Shown here in pieces: positions 43,092-51,454 of a stretch of DNA of 64,000 nt; position 1 is the stretch's first letter; each line of letters begins with the position of its first letter. A program made the translations under genes and the position numbers. Below the pieces are notes generated by a model that was not told the DNA's origin, did not search any database, and saw nothing but the letters and a program-made list of their open reading frames with translations. The DNA is from Actinomadura sp. NBRC 104412 (lineage in GTDB: Bacteria > Actinomycetota > Actinomycetes > Streptosporangiales > Streptosporangiaceae), in assembly GCF_030269515.1 (NCBI RefSeq), contig NZ_BSTM01000019.1, forward strand, positions 1 through 64,000, in the 5' to 3' direction.

Positions 43092-43619
43092 ATGCAGCAG
43101 GAAGTGATCCTGGCGATGCTGGCCAAGGAGCCTTCGCACGGGTACGAGCTGCGCGCGCGGTTGCGTGAGGCGCTCGGGCCCTTCGGGGAGGCGATGAACG
43201 CCGGACACGTCTACGTCACGCTGACCCGGCTGGAAAAGGCCGGGCTTGTGGCGGTGGAAAAGGCTCCGGGTGGCGCCGACCGGTCGGATCGCAAGGTGTA
43301 CGCGCTGACGCCCGACGGCCAGCGGCGGGTCGCCGAGTGGATCTCGGAGGTGGACTGGCCCAGACCCGACCTCGCGGAGTTCCATCTCAAGCTGATCGCG
43401 GCCGCGGCGGCCGGGCTGGCGGACCCGATCGCCATCGTCGACACCCAGCGCCGCGAACTGCTGCGCCGGCTGCGTGACGCACAGCGCGCCGCCATGGCCG
43501 CGCGGGACCGCTGGGACGCGGCGCTACTGCTGGAGGGCATCGTGCTTCGGCTCCAGGCCGACCTGCGCTGGCTCGAGGCATGTGAGAAGAGCTGGACCCA
43601 CCGAAGGAGCGGATCGTGA
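43092..43619 (+). CDS. PadR-family transcriptional regulator
   Basis: Protein of 175 residues. The winged helix is plain: QQEVILAMLAKEPSHGYELRARL, GHVYVTLTRLEKAGLV, and a wing ending RKVYALTPDGQRRVAEWI. The C-terminal helical part (IVDTQRRELLRRLRDAQRAA) is for dimerisation. GGGAGG lies four bases before ATG 43092. Its stop overlaps the GTG of the ABC ATPase gene (GTGA), so regulator and exporter form one operon. It probably represses from the palindrome at 43053-43078 and is released by the exported compound or a signal. Confidence 0.93.
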   Translation: MQQEVILAMLAKEPSHGYELRARLREALGPFGEAMNAGHVYVTLTRLEKAGLVAVEKAPGGADRSDRKVYALTPDGQRRVAEWISEVDWPRPDLAEFHLKLIAAAAAGLADPIAIVDTQRRELLRRLRDAQRAAMAARDRWDAALLLEGIVLRLQADLRWLEACEKSWTHRRSGS

Positions 43620-44362
43620 ACGACGGCGCCGCGATGCCCGTGCTTCGCGCCCGTGGGCTGCGAAAGGAGTACGGCAAGGGAGAAGGTCTGGTGCGCGCCG
43701 TCGACGGGGTCGATCTCGACATCGGCGCGGGAGAGACGGTGGCGGTGATGGGACCGAGCGGCTGCGGGAAGTCAACGCTGCTGCACCTGCTGGGAGGGCT
43801 GGACCGGCCCTCGGGTGGAGAGGTGTCGCTGAACGGCCGCCGCATCGATGACCTCGGTGAGAGGGCCCTCGCCCGGATGCGGCGCACCGATGTCGGCTTC
43901 GTCTTCCAGGCATTCCATCTGATGGAAGAACTCACCGCCATCGAGAACGTCGAGCTCGCCGCGCTGCTCGCGGGACGCGCACCGCGGGCCGCCAGACGGC
44001 GTGCGGAGGAGCTGCTGGAGCAGGTAGGGCTCGCCGACCGGGCACGTTTCCTGCCCTCGGCGCTGTCGGGCGGCCAGCGGCAGCGGGTCGCGATCGCCCG
44101 GGCGTTGAGCAACGAGCCGTCGGTCGTTCTCGCGGACGAGCCGACCGGGAACCTGGACAGCGCCGCCACCCTGGACGTCCTCCAGCTCTTCGAAAGCCTG
44201 CACCAGTCCGGGCAGACGCTGGTCGTCGTCACCCACGACGCGCGGATCGCGGCGACCACGGACCGGATGATCTCGATGCGTGACGGCGCCTTCGTGGACG
44301 AGACCCGGCTGTCCGGTGGCACCACCGGACAGCTCGGGGCCTTCGTCGGGCTGGAGGACTGA
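43616..44362 (+). CDS. ABC transporter ATPase (MacB/LolD type)
   Basis: 248 residues from GTG 43616. Walker A is GPSGCGKSTLLHLLGGLDRP, the Q-loop is GFVFQAFHLMEELTAIENVE, the signature is LSGGQRQRVAIARAL, Walker B is VVLADEPTGNLDS and the switch histidine is in VVVTHDARIAA. This set marks the type VII exporter class that works with FtsX-like permeases. Five bases separate it from the permease gene. Substrate is unknown; antimicrobial peptides or lipids are usual for such PadR-linked pairs. Confidence 0.93.
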   Translation: MNDGAAMPVLRARGLRKEYGKGEGLVRAVDGVDLDIGAGETVAVMGPSGCGKSTLLHLLGGLDRPSGGEVSLNGRRIDDLGERALARMRRTDVGFVFQAFHLMEELTAIENVELAALLAGRAPRAARRRAEELLEQVGLADRARFLPSALSGGQRQRVAIARALSNEPSVVLADEPTGNLDSAATLDVLQLFESLHQSGQTLVVVTHDARIAATTDRMISMRDGAFVDETRLSGGTTGQLGAFVGLED

Positions 44363-44367
44363 GGACC

Positions 44368-46233
44368 ATGGGCCACCGCGCGCTGCTCGTGAGCCGCATG
44401 GTGCTCGTCGCCCGCCTGGCCGCACGTGACCTGCGGCGGCGTCGTGGTGAGGCGGCGCTGCTGCTGCTCGCCATGGTGACGGCCACCACGACGCTGACGC
44501 TCGGGCTCGTCCTGCGGGACGCGGCAGCCGACCCGTACCAGAGCACCCGCGAGGCGACCAAGGGACCCGACGTGGTGGCCAGCGTCGACGCCGACCGGCT
44601 CACCGACCTTCGGAGACTGACCGGCGCCCGCGGCGTCATCGACCACAGCGGCCCGTACCCGGTCGCCGCTGCGAAGCTCCAGGCGTCCGGTCGAACGTCG
44701 GACGTGCAAGCCGTGGGACGGGATGCCGCGCCCGCGCCCGTCGACCAGCCCGAAGTGGTCCAGGGCGGATGGGTCAGGAATGGCGGCGTGGTGCTCGAAG
44801 CCGCCTTCGCCAACGCGCTCGATGCGCGCGTTGGTGATCCGGTCACCCTGAACGGTCGGTCGTTCAAGGTCGCCGGGCTTGCGGTCACCGCCGCCATGAC
44901 GCCCTACCCGGGGGCGTCCTGCATCTTCCCCTGCATGAGCGGCCCCGCTCCCGGTGGACGGGCCGACGCCGAATTGCCCGCAGACGTATTGCGCAACCCC
45001 GGGCTGGTCTGGCTCACCCAGGCGGATGCGCGGAGCCTTACGCCGGACCCGGGCTTCCTGGCCTACGTGATGAACCTGAAGCTGGCCGAGCCCTGGAAAG
45101 CCGAGGCGTTCGCCGAGGCCGAAAGCCAGGGGCACCTGGGCATCGCCCCTCGCCTGGAGCCGTGGGAGAACATCCTCCGCGAGGCCACCGAAGTGGCCAG
45201 AGACACCCAGATCCTGCTGATGATCGGAGCCTGGCTGCTCGGCCTGCTCGCCGTGGCCAGCGTTTCGGTGCTGGTCGGGGGGCGGATGGCGGACCAGACC
45301 AGGCGCGTCGGGCTCCTCAGGGCGGTCGGCGGCACACCGGGCCTGATCGCCACCGTGCTGCTCGCGGAGTACCTGCTCGTGGCCCTCGTCGCGGCCGTGG
45401 CCGGGCTGGCGATCGGATCGCTGACCGCCCCGTTGCTCACCGAGTCCGGTGCCGGCCTTATCGGTAGCGCGGGCACACCGTCGATGACCTGGTCCACGTT
45501 CGGTTCGGTGACCGCGGTGGCACTCATGGTCGCGGCGATCGCGACCGTCGTCCCGGCCGTACGCGCCGCCCGCTCCAGCACCCTCAACGCGCTCGCCGGC
45601 TCGGCACGCCCGCCCCGCCGCACCGGTTGGCTCATCGCGATGTCGGCGCGACTGCCCGTCCCGCTGCTCCTCGCCTTGCGGATCTCCGCCCGCCGACCGC
45701 GCCGCGCCGTGCTGACCGTGGCCAGCATCGCGATCACGGTCAGCGGAATCTTCGTCGCGCTGATCCTTGACACCTTTCTCACCGACGGGCCGCTCACCAC
45801 CGGTTACGACGAGACCCAAGTGGAACTGCTGAGGCGTGTACTCCTCATCGTGATGGTCACGTTGCTCGCCCTGACGGCGGTCAACGCCGTCTTCATCACC
45901 TGGGCGACCGTGCTCGACAACCGGCATTCGTCCGCACTCGCACGCGCCCTGGGCGCGACCCCTGGCGAGGTGAGTGCCGGACTGGCCGCCGCCCAGGTCC
46001 TCCCCGCACTTGCCGGCGCCGTGCTGGGCATCTTCCCCGGAGGCTACGGGTTGTTCGCCGCCATCATGGTGATCACCGACGGTGAGAGCGACAGGGCCAC
46101 GTTCCCCTCCCTTTGGCAGGTCCTCACCTTGGTGCTGGCGACCGCACTCGTGGTCGCGGCACTCACCGCGATTCCAGCCCGCCTGGGCGCCCGCCGCCCC
46201 ATAACCGAAACCCTCCAAGCCGAACTCACCTGA
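44368..46233 (+). CDS. FtsX-like ABC transporter permease
   Basis: 621 residues. One N-terminal membrane helix (AALLLLAMVTATTTLTLGLVL) is followed by an extracellular domain of about 230 residues. Then come the core FtsX domain (ILLMIGAWLLGLLAVASVSVLVGGRMADQTRRVGLLRAVGGTPG, in parts) and a second FtsX-like module near the C terminus (ALARALGATPGEVSAGLAAAQVLPAL). It is the membrane partner of the preceding ATPase. Bases 46234-46439 after it show no gene. Confidence 0.92.
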   Translation: MGHRALLVSRMVLVARLAARDLRRRRGEAALLLLAMVTATTTLTLGLVLRDAAADPYQSTREATKGPDVVASVDADRLTDLRRLTGARGVIDHSGPYPVAAAKLQASGRTSDVQAVGRDAAPAPVDQPEVVQGGWVRNGGVVLEAAFANALDARVGDPVTLNGRSFKVAGLAVTAAMTPYPGASCIFPCMSGPAPGGRADAELPADVLRNPGLVWLTQADARSLTPDPGFLAYVMNLKLAEPWKAEAFAEAESQGHLGIAPRLEPWENILREATEVARDTQILLMIGAWLLGLLAVASVSVLVGGRMADQTRRVGLLRAVGGTPGLIATVLLAEYLLVALVAAVAGLAIGSLTAPLLTESGAGLIGSAGTPSMTWSTFGSVTAVALMVAAIATVVPAVRAARSSTLNALAGSARPPRRTGWLIAMSARLPVPLLLALRISARRPRRAVLTVASIAITVSGIFVALILDTFLTDGPLTTGYDETQVELLRRVLLIVMVTLLALTAVNAVFITWATVLDNRHSSALARALGATPGEVSAGLAAAQVLPALAGAVLGIFPGGYGLFAAIMVITDGESDRATFPSLWQVLTLVLATALVVAALTAIPARLGARRPITETLQAELT

Positions 46234-46439
46234 CCCACCAAAAAACTCACTCGGCCCAGATGACCCGTCACTCCACCAGCGGCCGACAAGACCTGAATGA
46301 TCACCATCCAGTAGATGAGCCCCTCCGGAATCCGGATCACGGACTACGACGACGTTCGACACTGCTAGCTCACTTCCTCCAACTTCGGGATGGAAAGCCC
46401 TGGGGCATCGCGGCCCTGGACAGAGGGCTCCGGGCCGGC

Positions 46440-47075
46440 GCTCAAGGCAAGGACTCCGGGTAGGTGCTTCGGGCGGACGCCCCAGGCAGGCGCCCCGGGG
46501 TCGCCACTCGTGCTCGGCCTGCCCAAATCCGGGCGCTTCCGGCAAACGCACCGGCGAGCACTCCGAGCGAACGCTCCGCGGGCGCTCCGGGATCGCCGCT
46601 CGTGCCCGGCGAGCTCATGTCCGGGTGCGTGCGGCAAACGCTCCCGTGAGCACTCCAAACGGACGCCCCAGGCAGGCGCCCCAGGATCGCCACCCGTACT
46701 CGGCAACCTAAGGCCCGGGCGCTTCCGGCAAACGCACCAGTGAGCACTCCAAACGGACACTCCAAGCAGGCGCTCCGGGGTCGCCGCTCGTATTCGGCCT
46801 CCTCAGGCCCGGGCGCTTGCGACAGACACTCCCGTGAGCACTCCAAACGGACACTCCAAGCGGGCGCCCCGGGGTCGCCACTCATGCTCGGCCTGCTCAG
46901 GCCCGGGCGCTTGCGGCAAACGCTCCGGTAAGCACTCCAAACGGACGCCCCAGGCAGGCACTCCAGGCGGGCGCCCGGGGTCGCCGCTCGTGTTCGGCGT
47001 GGCTCAGGTTCGGGTGCTTGCGGCAGACGCTCCGGGGAGCACTCCGAGCGGACGGTCCGGGTGAGCGTTCCGACC
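46440..47075. repeat. 94-bp tandem repeat array
   Basis: Six units can be anchored on the motif GGGCGCTTGCGGCAAACGC and variants at about 46531, 46623, 46717, 46811, 46905 and 47012. Spacing is 92, 94, 94, 94 and 107; the last holds a short extra insertion. Other shared blocks are GAGCACTCCAAACGGAC, CAGGCGCCCCGGGG and TCGCCACTCGTGCTCGGCCT. The period is not a multiple of three and every frame is open for long stretches, so long ORFs here are artefacts of the repeat. The array is cut by an IS256-family insertion at 47076. Confidence 0.85.
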
Positions 47076-48455
47076 GGGAGTGTCTAATTAACGGCGGATC
47101 CGATGATCAAGGAGACGCCAGGTGACTGACACCGTTGTTGAGGACGAGTCCGGGGAGCAGCCGGTCCAGGCGCCGCAGGGTACGGCGTCGGAGGAGCAGC
47201 TGATCGCGATGCTGGTGGACCGTGCTCGGACCCAAGGGCTGCAGCTGACCGGTGAGGGCGGGCTGCTGCAGCAGCTGACCAAGCGGGTGCTGGAGTCGGC
47301 TCTGGAGGGGGAGATCACCGATCACCTCGGTTACGACAAGCATGATGCGGCGGGCCGGGGCAGCGGCAACAGCCGTAACGGGACGCGGGCCAAGACGGTG
47401 CTCACCGATGTCGGCCCGGTCGAGGTCAAGGTGCCCCGCGACACCGGCGGCACTTTCGAGCCGCAGATCGTGCGCAAGCGGCAGCGCCGTCTGACCGGCG
47501 TGGACGAGATGGTGCTGTCACTGTCGGCCAAGGGCCTCACGCACGGGGAGATCAGTGCGCACCTGGCCGAGGTCTACGGCGCCCAGGTCTGTAAGCAGAC
47601 GATCTCCACCATCACCGACAAGGTCATGGACGGCATGGCCGAATGGCAGAACCGGCCCCTGGACCGCGTCTATCCGGTCCTGTTCGTGGACGCGATCAAT
47701 GTCAAGATCCGGGATGGGCAGGTCGCCAACCGGCCGATCTATGTGGTGATGGCGGTGACCGTGGAGGGCCACCGCGACATCCTGGGCATCTGGGCCGGCG
47801 ACGGCGGCGAGGGCGCCAAGTACTGGCTGCACGTGTTCACCGAGTTGAAAAACCGCGGCGTCCAGGACGTCCTGATGCTGGTCTGTGACGGCCTCAAGGG
47901 CCTGCCCGAGGCGGTGGAGGCCCTCTGGCCTCGCACGATTGTCCAGACCTGCATCGTTCACCTGCTGCGCAACAGCTTCCGTTACGCGGCCCGCCAGGAC
48001 TGGGACAAGATCGCTCGTGCGCTCAAGCCGATCTACACGGCGGCCAACCAGGAAGCGGCCGAGGAACGGTTCCTGGAGTTCCAGGAGGCCTGGGGCGGGA
48101 AGTATCCGGCGATCATCAAGCTCTGGTCGGACGCCTGGGCCGAGTTCGTGCCCTTCCTCCGCTTCGATGTGGAGATCCGCAAGGTCGTCTGCAGCACGAA
48201 CGCGATCGAGAGCGTGAACGCGCGGATCCGCAAGGCCGTCCGCGCCCGTGGGCACTTCCCCAACGAGGCCGCAGCGATGAAGTGCATCTACATGGCGCTG
48301 ATGTCCCTGGACCCGACCGGCAAGGGCCGCAAGCGGTGGACCATGCGCTGGAAAGCGCCTCTCAACGCCTTCCAGATCGCCTTCGAAGGCCGACTCACCC
48401 CGCCCATCAACTGAACACATCAACCACCAAGATCAGCCGTTAACTTGACACACCC
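47076..48455 (+). mobile_element. Intact IS256-family insertion sequence, 1380 bp
   Basis: Terminal inverted repeats match at 21 of 25 positions: left end GGGAGTGTCTAATTAACGGC (47076-47095) and onward to 47100, right end (reversed) GGGTGTGTCAAGTTAACGGC and onward, spanning 48431-48455. The flanks carry a perfect 8-bp direct repeat TTCCGACC (47068-47075 and 48456-48463), the duplication size expected for IS256. Removing the element and one copy restores continuous GC-rich repeat DNA. One full-length transposase gene lies inside, so the element is probably still active. Confidence 0.93.
47122..48414 (+). CDS. IS256-family transposase (mutator type)
   Basis: 430 residues from GTG 47122, with AAGGAG seven bases upstream. 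The DDE triad is Asp190 (LFVDAINVKIRD), Asp256 (LVCDGLKGLPEAV) and Glu363 (TNAIESVNARIRK). The family's C-x2-H signature follows Asp256 (CIVHLLRNS, residues 277-280). The N-terminal part has GEITDHLGYDKHD and the SRNGTRAKTV region that binds DNA ends. Length and motifs are complete, with no frameshift. Confidence 0.97.
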   Translation: MTDTVVEDESGEQPVQAPQGTASEEQLIAMLVDRARTQGLQLTGEGGLLQQLTKRVLESALEGEITDHLGYDKHDAAGRGSGNSRNGTRAKTVLTDVGPVEVKVPRDTGGTFEPQIVRKRQRRLTGVDEMVLSLSAKGLTHGEISAHLAEVYGAQVCKQTISTITDKVMDGMAEWQNRPLDRVYPVLFVDAINVKIRDGQVANRPIYVVMAVTVEGHRDILGIWAGDGGEGAKYWLHVFTELKNRGVQDVLMLVCDGLKGLPEAVEALWPRTIVQTCIVHLLRNSFRYAARQDWDKIARALKPIYTAANQEAAEERFLEFQEAWGGKYPAIIKLWSDAWAEFVPFLRFDVEIRKVVCSTNAIESVNARIRKAVRARGHFPNEAAAMKCIYMALMSLDPTGKGRKRWTMRWKAPLNAFQIAFEGRLTPPIN

Positions 48456-48463
48456 TTCCGACC

Positions 48464-48690
48464 GGGCGTTCGGGCGGTTGAGCGTTTCGTGAGCATTCCG
48501 AGTGGGCGCTCCGGGCAGGTGCTCCGGGTGAGTGGTGCAAGCGAGTGCTCCTCCATGTGAGTGGGTCGCACGGATGCTTTGGGTCGGCGCTCCGGGCGGG
48601 CGCTTCAGGTGACTGTCCGCATGAGTGCTTCGGGTGGACGCTTCAGGCGGGTGCGCTCAGTGGGTGCTTCTCGTGGACGCTTTGGGTGGT
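48464..48690. repeat. Degenerate continuation of the GC-rich repeat beyond the IS
   Basis: Short variants of GGGCGCTCCGGGCAGGTGCTCCGGG and GGACGCTTCAGGCGGGTGC recur at irregular spacing here. They resemble parts of the 94-bp unit but have lost its register. It lies between the IS and the end of the DUF1963 gene. No gene is supported. Confidence 0.6.
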
Positions 48691-48692
48691 GG

Positions 48693-49508
48693 TTAGGGGG
48701 TGGCTTGGAGGGTTAGCCAGGTGGATTCCGTGGGGTCGTCTTGATGGGTGCAGAAGTAGATGCGGCCGGGTTCGCCCCAGTGCCAGCCGAGGTGGGGGTC
48801 GGAGTCGAGTTGGAGGAGGAGGCGCCACTGGTCTGCGAGGGTCGTCGCCTCTTCCGGGGAGAGGGGTGTGGCTGCGATGTCGCGGCCGGTGGAGGCGCAG
48901 TGGCAGTCGGGGCCGAGGGGGCGCTGGACCAGGGCCGGCCAGCCGCCTACCTGGTGAACGGGGACGTGGTCAGGCCAGACGTACTGTTGCCAGGCTGCAT
49001 AAAGCTGCTCGTACACGGAGAGGACGCCGCTGTACGAGCCGTCCAGTCGCCGCAGGATCGGCTCTTGTGGTGAGGGGAGCGACAGGAAGGCGGCTGCCCC
49101 GAGAGGGCGCTCCGGCGAAGGTGTGACTTCGGGCGGGGCCGCGGTGGGGCGCAACTCGCCGGTGAAGACTCTCCAGGCGCCACGCTGGGAGGGATCGTCA
49201 CCCCAGGGACGGGGCAGGTCGTTCACGTAGTAGAAGGCGTACGTGCCCCGAGGCGGAAGGCAGGGCAGGCGCGGCAGCCGGGCGAAGTCGACCGCGCCTA
49301 GGTAGTCGAGCGGGCGGCCCTGCCAGGTCGGCCACGGCTCGCCGGGCGGGAGGAGCGGGGACCCTCCGAGCCGTACCCTCGCGCCGCCACCGGTGGCAAG
49401 CCGGACGGCGGGTCGGGCTAACCGGAGCAGCGCCTCGGTGATCCCCGGGGCGAGGAAGATGCCGAAGAGGGAACGCAGCATCGGAAGCTGCGCTTCGTAG
49501 CGGTCCAT
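48693..49508 (-). CDS. DUF1963 (YwqG-like) protein
   Basis: About 271 residues, soluble. Family features are the early RVRLGGSPLLPPGEPWPTWQGRPL, LPCLPPRGTYAFYYVNDLP and, near the end, HQVGGWPALVQRPLG and LLQLDSDPHLGWHWGEPGRIYFC. DUF1963 proteins are widespread with no established function; some genomes place them in polymorphic-toxin immunity sets. ATG 49508 is the natural start. A perfect DnaA box lies 50 bp upstream. Confidence 0.82.
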   Translation of the reverse strand: MDRYEAQLPMLRSLFGIFLAPGITEALLRLARPAVRLATGGGARVRLGGSPLLPPGEPWPTWQGRPLDYLGAVDFARLPRLPCLPPRGTYAFYYVNDLPRPWGDDPSQRGAWRVFTGELRPTAAPPEVTPSPERPLGAAAFLSLPSPQEPILRRLDGSYSGVLSVYEQLYAAWQQYVWPDHVPVHQVGGWPALVQRPLGPDCHCASTGRDIAATPLSPEEATTLADQWRLLLQLDSDPHLGWHWGEPGRIYFCTHQDDPTESTWLTLQATP

Positions 49509-49557
49509 GCACCCAGAGTCCCCGCGCCGTACTGCCGGCGCCAGGCCCGCACGAGAT

Positions 49558-49566
49558 TGTGGATAA
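49558..49566 (-). promoter_or_regulatory. Perfect DnaA box
   Basis: TGTGGATAA here is the complement of the consensus DnaA box TTATCCACA. It lies 50 bp upstream of the DUF1963 start and 15 bp after the DivIVA-like stop. Two more perfect copies occur at 59000 and 61547 in similar promoter-proximal positions. Confidence 0.6.
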
Positions 49567-49580
49567 CTTCGTGAGCCGGG

Positions 49581-50126
49581 TCAGTGCCGTTCAAGGGCCG
49601 CCGCGAGCTGCAGGAGGAACCGGTCGACCTCGCCCTCGTCGTAGCCATGGCCTATCCGTACGGTACGAAAGGCGCATTCCCTGATATCGCGGGCGGTCAT
49701 CGGCGCGGCATACCCGCGCAGGCCGGCGACGACGCGGTCGAGGAAGGCGTCCACGTCTCGGACGTCGTAGCCCGCACGCATCCCTGAGCTGGGGAACTTC
49801 GCGTTCTGGATCCACCCGATCAGCCATCCCGGGTGGACCTGGGGCCGGCGGGGCCGGTATCCGATCGGCCCGGTCGACTGTAGCTCGCGGATCGCCTCCT
49901 GTAGCAGTTCGTCCACCGCACGCTGGTCGTAGCCGCGCAGCACGATGTCGAACCGGGTGCGGCGCACGTCGTCGGCGGTCACACCCCAGCGCCCGTGGCG
50001 GAGTGTCGCGGTGATGCGTTCGAGCAGCGCGTCAACCTGGGTCCTGTCGTAGCCCCGCAGCGCCACAGGCAGCCGCGTCTCCGTGATCAAAGGTATCTCC
50101 GCTCCCCGTCCGTCCGGGCCCACCAC
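49581..50126 (-). CDS. DivIVA-motif repeat protein
   Basis: About 181 residues from GTG 50126. Three copies of a DivIVA-like signature are visible: LRGYDRTQVDALLERI, LRGYDQRAVDELLQEAI and GYDVRDVDAFLDRVV, with a fourth weaker one at the C terminus (GYDEGEVDRFLLQL). Each is preceded by an F-x-V/I strand, as in the N-terminal lipid-binding hairpin of DivIVA. Long coiled coils typical of full DivIVA are absent. It starts 5 bp after the rlmN stop and is co-transcribed with it. A membrane-curvature or cell-pole role is possible but unproven. Confidence 0.7.
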   Translation of the reverse strand: MVGPDGRGAEIPLITETRLPVALRGYDRTQVDALLERITATLRHGRWGVTADDVRRTRFDIVLRGYDQRAVDELLQEAIRELQSTGPIGYRPRRPQVHPGWLIGWIQNAKFPSSGMRAGYDVRDVDAFLDRVVAGLRGYAAPMTARDIRECAFRTVRIGHGYDEGEVDRFLLQLAAALERH

Positions 50127-50130
50127 TCAC

Positions 50131-51324
50131 TCACCCCTTCGTGGTGGCGGCCAGCTGGCCGCAGGCGCCGTCGATCTCCCTCCCCCTGGTGTCGCGGACC
50201 GTGACCGGCACCCCGTGGGCCTCCAGCCTTCGCACGAACTCCCGCTCGTCCTGCGGCCGGGAGGCGGTCCATTTCGACCCCGGAGTCGGGTTCAACGGGA
50301 TCAGATTGACGTGAACGAGGTGTCCGCGCAAGAGCCTTCCCAGCAGATCGGCCCGCCACGACTGGTCGTTCACATCCTTGATCAAGGCGTATTCGACCGA
50401 CACGCGGCGCCCGCTGCGTTCCGCGTACGCCCAGGCCGCGTCCAGGACCTCGGCGACCTTCCACCGGTTGTTGATCGGGACGAGCTCGTCCCGCAACTCG
50501 TCGTCGGGAGCGTGCAGGGAGACGGCGAGCCGCACCGGCAGGTCCTCGGCAGCCAGCCTCTCGATCGCCGGGACCAGGCCGACCGTGGACACCGTCACCG
50601 AACGCCGCGAGATACCCAGCCCGGCGGGCGCGGGGTCGGTGATCCGGCGGATGGCGCCCAGCACGGCCTTGTAGTTGGCCAGCGGCTCCCCCATGCCCAT
50701 GAACACGATGTTGGACACCCGTCCGGGACCGCCCGGGACGCGGCCGCGGGCCATCGCGCGGGCTCCCGCCGCGACCTGCTCCACGATCTCCGCCGTGGAC
50801 AGGTTGCGGGTCAGCCCGGCCTGCCCCGTCGCGCAGAACGGGCAGTTCATGCCGCAGCCGGCCTGCGAGGACACGCACATCGTGGTGCGGTCCGGGTAGC
50901 GCATCAGGACCGACTCGAACAGGACGCCGTCGAAGGCCCTCCAGACCGTCTTCAGCGTCGTCCCGCCGTCACAGTCCAGCTCACGCAACGGAGTGAGCAG
51001 CGGCGGCAACAGCTCCGCCACCAGACGTTCGCGCATCTTGGCCGGAAGGTCGGTCATCTGGGACGGATCGTCCGCGAGACGGGAGAAGTAGTGCCGCGAC
51101 AGTTGGTCCGCCCGGAAAGGCTTCTCTCCCAGGGCGGCCACCGCTTCGCGGCGTTCGGCCGTGCTGAGGTCCGCCAGGTGACGCGGCGGCTTCGCACGCC
51201 GTGGCGCCGCGAAAACCAGCTTCGGCGGCGTCTTCCCCGACTCGGCGGCCGCCGTGGAAGGTGTGGTGGGGATCGCGTCGCCGGACGGGACGGTTGTCGC
51301 GGCTGGATCAGGGGTGACAGACAT
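50131..51324 (-). CDS. rlmN: Dual-specificity RNA methyltransferase RlmN
   Basis: Radical-SAM enzyme of 397 residues that methylates A2503 of 23S rRNA and A37 of some tRNAs. The CxxxCxxC cluster motif is CGMNCPFC. Other marks are FRADQLSRHYF, VFMGMGEPLANY, VSTVGLVPAIERLA, LAVSLHAPDDELR and the C-terminal mechanistic cysteine in IDGACGQL. ATG 51324 is preceded by GGAGGAACC. It has an extra N-terminal 45 residues rich in Pro/Ala/Thr. It sits beside cdsA-frr-pyrH as in other actinomycetes. Confidence 0.96.
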   Translation of the reverse strand: MSVTPDPAATTVPSGDAIPTTPSTAAAESGKTPPKLVFAAPRRAKPPRHLADLSTAERREAVAALGEKPFRADQLSRHYFSRLADDPSQMTDLPAKMRERLVAELLPPLLTPLRELDCDGGTTLKTVWRAFDGVLFESVLMRYPDRTTMCVSSQAGCGMNCPFCATGQAGLTRNLSTAEIVEQVAAGARAMARGRVPGGPGRVSNIVFMGMGEPLANYKAVLGAIRRITDPAPAGLGISRRSVTVSTVGLVPAIERLAAEDLPVRLAVSLHAPDDELRDELVPINNRWKVAEVLDAAWAYAERSGRRVSVEYALIKDVNDQSWRADLLGRLLRGHLVHVNLIPLNPTPGSKWTASRPQDEREFVRRLEAHGVPVTVRDTRGREIDGACGQLAATTKG

Positions 51325-51454
51325 GGTTCCTCCAGTGTGGCAAACCCTTCGGCGTGCACCGGTCACGACGGCACGCGCGCAGACGCGATCCGGTCGTCCG
51401 GCAGGGGTGCGAAGACGCCATCGTGGCCGGAGGCCAGGCGGTAAAGTCGCGATC

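Noticed and set aside
43387..46551. Minus-strand ORF of over 1000 codons
   Set aside because: It is the antisense shadow of the PadR, ABC ATPase and FtsX genes, with low-complexity Arg/Gly/His composition.
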